Shown here piece after piece: positions 5,971 to 6,547 of a stretch of 6,547 nucleotides of DNA (positions are counted from its first letter, which is position 1; the number at the start of each line of letters is the position of its first letter). A model generated the notes under the pieces. It was not told the origin of the DNA. It made no database searches and saw only the letters and a program-made list of their open reading frames with translations. Source of the stretch: Rhodospirillaceae bacterium (GTDB taxonomy: Bacteria > Pseudomonadota > Alphaproteobacteria > Rhodospirillales > Magnetospirillaceae). Made by a program: the position numbers and the translations under genes. The stretch is from assembly GCA_030151865.1 (NCBI GenBank), contig JASLCK010000320.1:1-6547 (forward strand), given 5' to 3'.

Positions 5971-6015
5971 ATAGGGCCAAAAGGCCGGTCAGTGCAACAA
6001 CGATAGGGTATGGGA

Positions 6016-6547
6016 ATGTCGAATGTGATCGAAATCAAGCGCGATGGTGCGGTCGTGACGGTGCTTTTGAACCGTCCAGACAAGATGAACGCGCTGAATT
6101 TGCCGATCTGGCAGCAATTGGGCGACGCTTTTGTCGAATTGAACCAGGACACCACGGTGCGTTGCGTCATTCTGCGCGGTGCGGGCCAGCAGGCTTTTGC
6201 CCCCGGCGCCGACATTACCGAATTTGAAACCGTGCGCGCCACGGCCCAACAGGCAGCCGACTATGACGCCGTGATGCGCCGTGCCTTGGCGGCGGTGTCT
6301 GATTGTCCGCATCCGGTGATCGCCCAGATTTATGGTCCCTGCGTTGGCGGCGGGCTGGAACTGGCGGCGCTGTGCGACTTGCGTATTTCCGCCCAGTCGG
6401 GCCGTTTCGGTGTGCCGGTGGGTAAAATCTCGGTGGTGATGGGGCAGCCGGAAATCGCCGGTCTTTTGCGTCTGGTCGGTCATGCCCGCGTAATGGAAAT
6501 CCTGCTGGAAGCCCGCGTCATTGATGCCGCCGAGGCATTGGCCATCG
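6016..6547 (+). CDS. Enoyl-CoA hydratase/isomerase (crotonase) family protein, 3' truncated by window
   Basis: The first 177 residues of a crotonase-fold protein are present; the frame is still open at the window end. The family pattern is clear: VTVLLNRPDKMNALN (14-28), the oxyanion-hole loop FAPGADI (61-67, more often FsAGADI) and YGPCVGGGLELAALCDLRI (106-124). E115 sits at the first catalytic glutamate position (rat mitochondrial E144). The usual FGxPE motif reads FGVPV (131-135), so the second catalytic glutamate (rat E164) is replaced by V135. Simple syn-hydration of enoyl-CoA is therefore doubtful; an isomerase, lyase, dehydratase or other acyl-CoA reaction is possible. Substrates would be CoA thioesters in the cytoplasm. 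I prefer ATG 6016 because TAGGG (6004-6008) lies 7 bases upstream; ATG 6010, two codons earlier, is too close to it. The gene is divergent from pyrE. Confidence 0.9.
   Translation, partial: MSNVIEIKRDGAVVTVLLNRPDKMNALNLPIWQQLGDAFVELNQDTTVRCVILRGAGQQAFAPGADITEFETVRATAQQAADYDAVMRRALAAVSDCPHPVIAQIYGPCVGGGLELAALCDLRISAQSGRFGVPVGKISVVMGQPEIAGLLRLVGHARVMEILLEARVIDAAEALAI

Noticed and set aside
5989..6483. 164-codon minus-strand frame at the right edge
   Set aside because: It is antisense to the crotonase gene, whose plus-strand frame is continuous from 6016 to the window end and has clear family motifs.
1..6547. CRISPR array, transposon, toxin-antitoxin or defence system
   Set aside because: No regularly spaced repeats, transposase motifs, terminal inverted repeats or small overlapping gene pairs are present.

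Overview
The window looks like ordinary chromosomal DNA from an alphaproteobacterium, most likely a Rhodospirillales member of the Magnetospirillum type. The basis is the high-GC coding sequence, the alphaproteobacterial style of PyrE, the solitary CreA, and a large membrane PAS/GAF/GGDEF/EAL signalling protein. The genus is an inference from overall protein flavour and was not confirmed by any search. There are seven protein genes, two of them cut by the window edges. I see no tRNA, rRNA, CRISPR array, insertion sequence or prophage gene.

Layout. Bases 1-470 hold the C-terminal part of a COG0523/CobW-type metal-chaperone GTPase (+). It converges on a long minus-strand gene (523-3333) for a 936-residue membrane cyclic-di-GMP protein. 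That protein has two transmembrane segments, PAS, GAF, PAS, a degenerate GGDEF (AADEF) and an intact-looking EAL domain, which predicts a phosphodiesterase. A relatively AT-rich, gene-free 292-base stretch (3334-3625) separates it from a divergent 64-residue two-cluster ferredoxin (3626-3820). This stretch carries a good sigma70-type promoter, a leader hairpin and an 18-base-period direct repeat. A strong bidirectional terminator (3881-3916) lies between the ferredoxin and the convergent creA (minus, 3965-4453). Divergent from creA is an unrecognised secreted four-cysteine protein (4584-5087). It converges on pyrE (minus, 5182-5871) across a second bidirectional terminator. At the right edge an enoyl-CoA hydratase/isomerase-family gene begins at 6016 and runs off the window.

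The genes alternate in strand almost one by one, so nearly every gene is its own transcription unit and no multi-gene operon or defence/biosynthetic system is visible. Functions are mostly unrelated housekeeping: metal handling, c-di-GMP turnover, electron transfer, envelope proteins, pyrimidine synthesis and acyl-CoA metabolism. I do not find convincing evidence for an undescribed multi-gene system. The points most worth a second look are the degenerate GGDEF next to a complete EAL, the crotonase lacking the usual second catalytic glutamate, the structured leader of the ferredoxin gene, and the uncharacterised secreted protein with a repeat in its upstream region.
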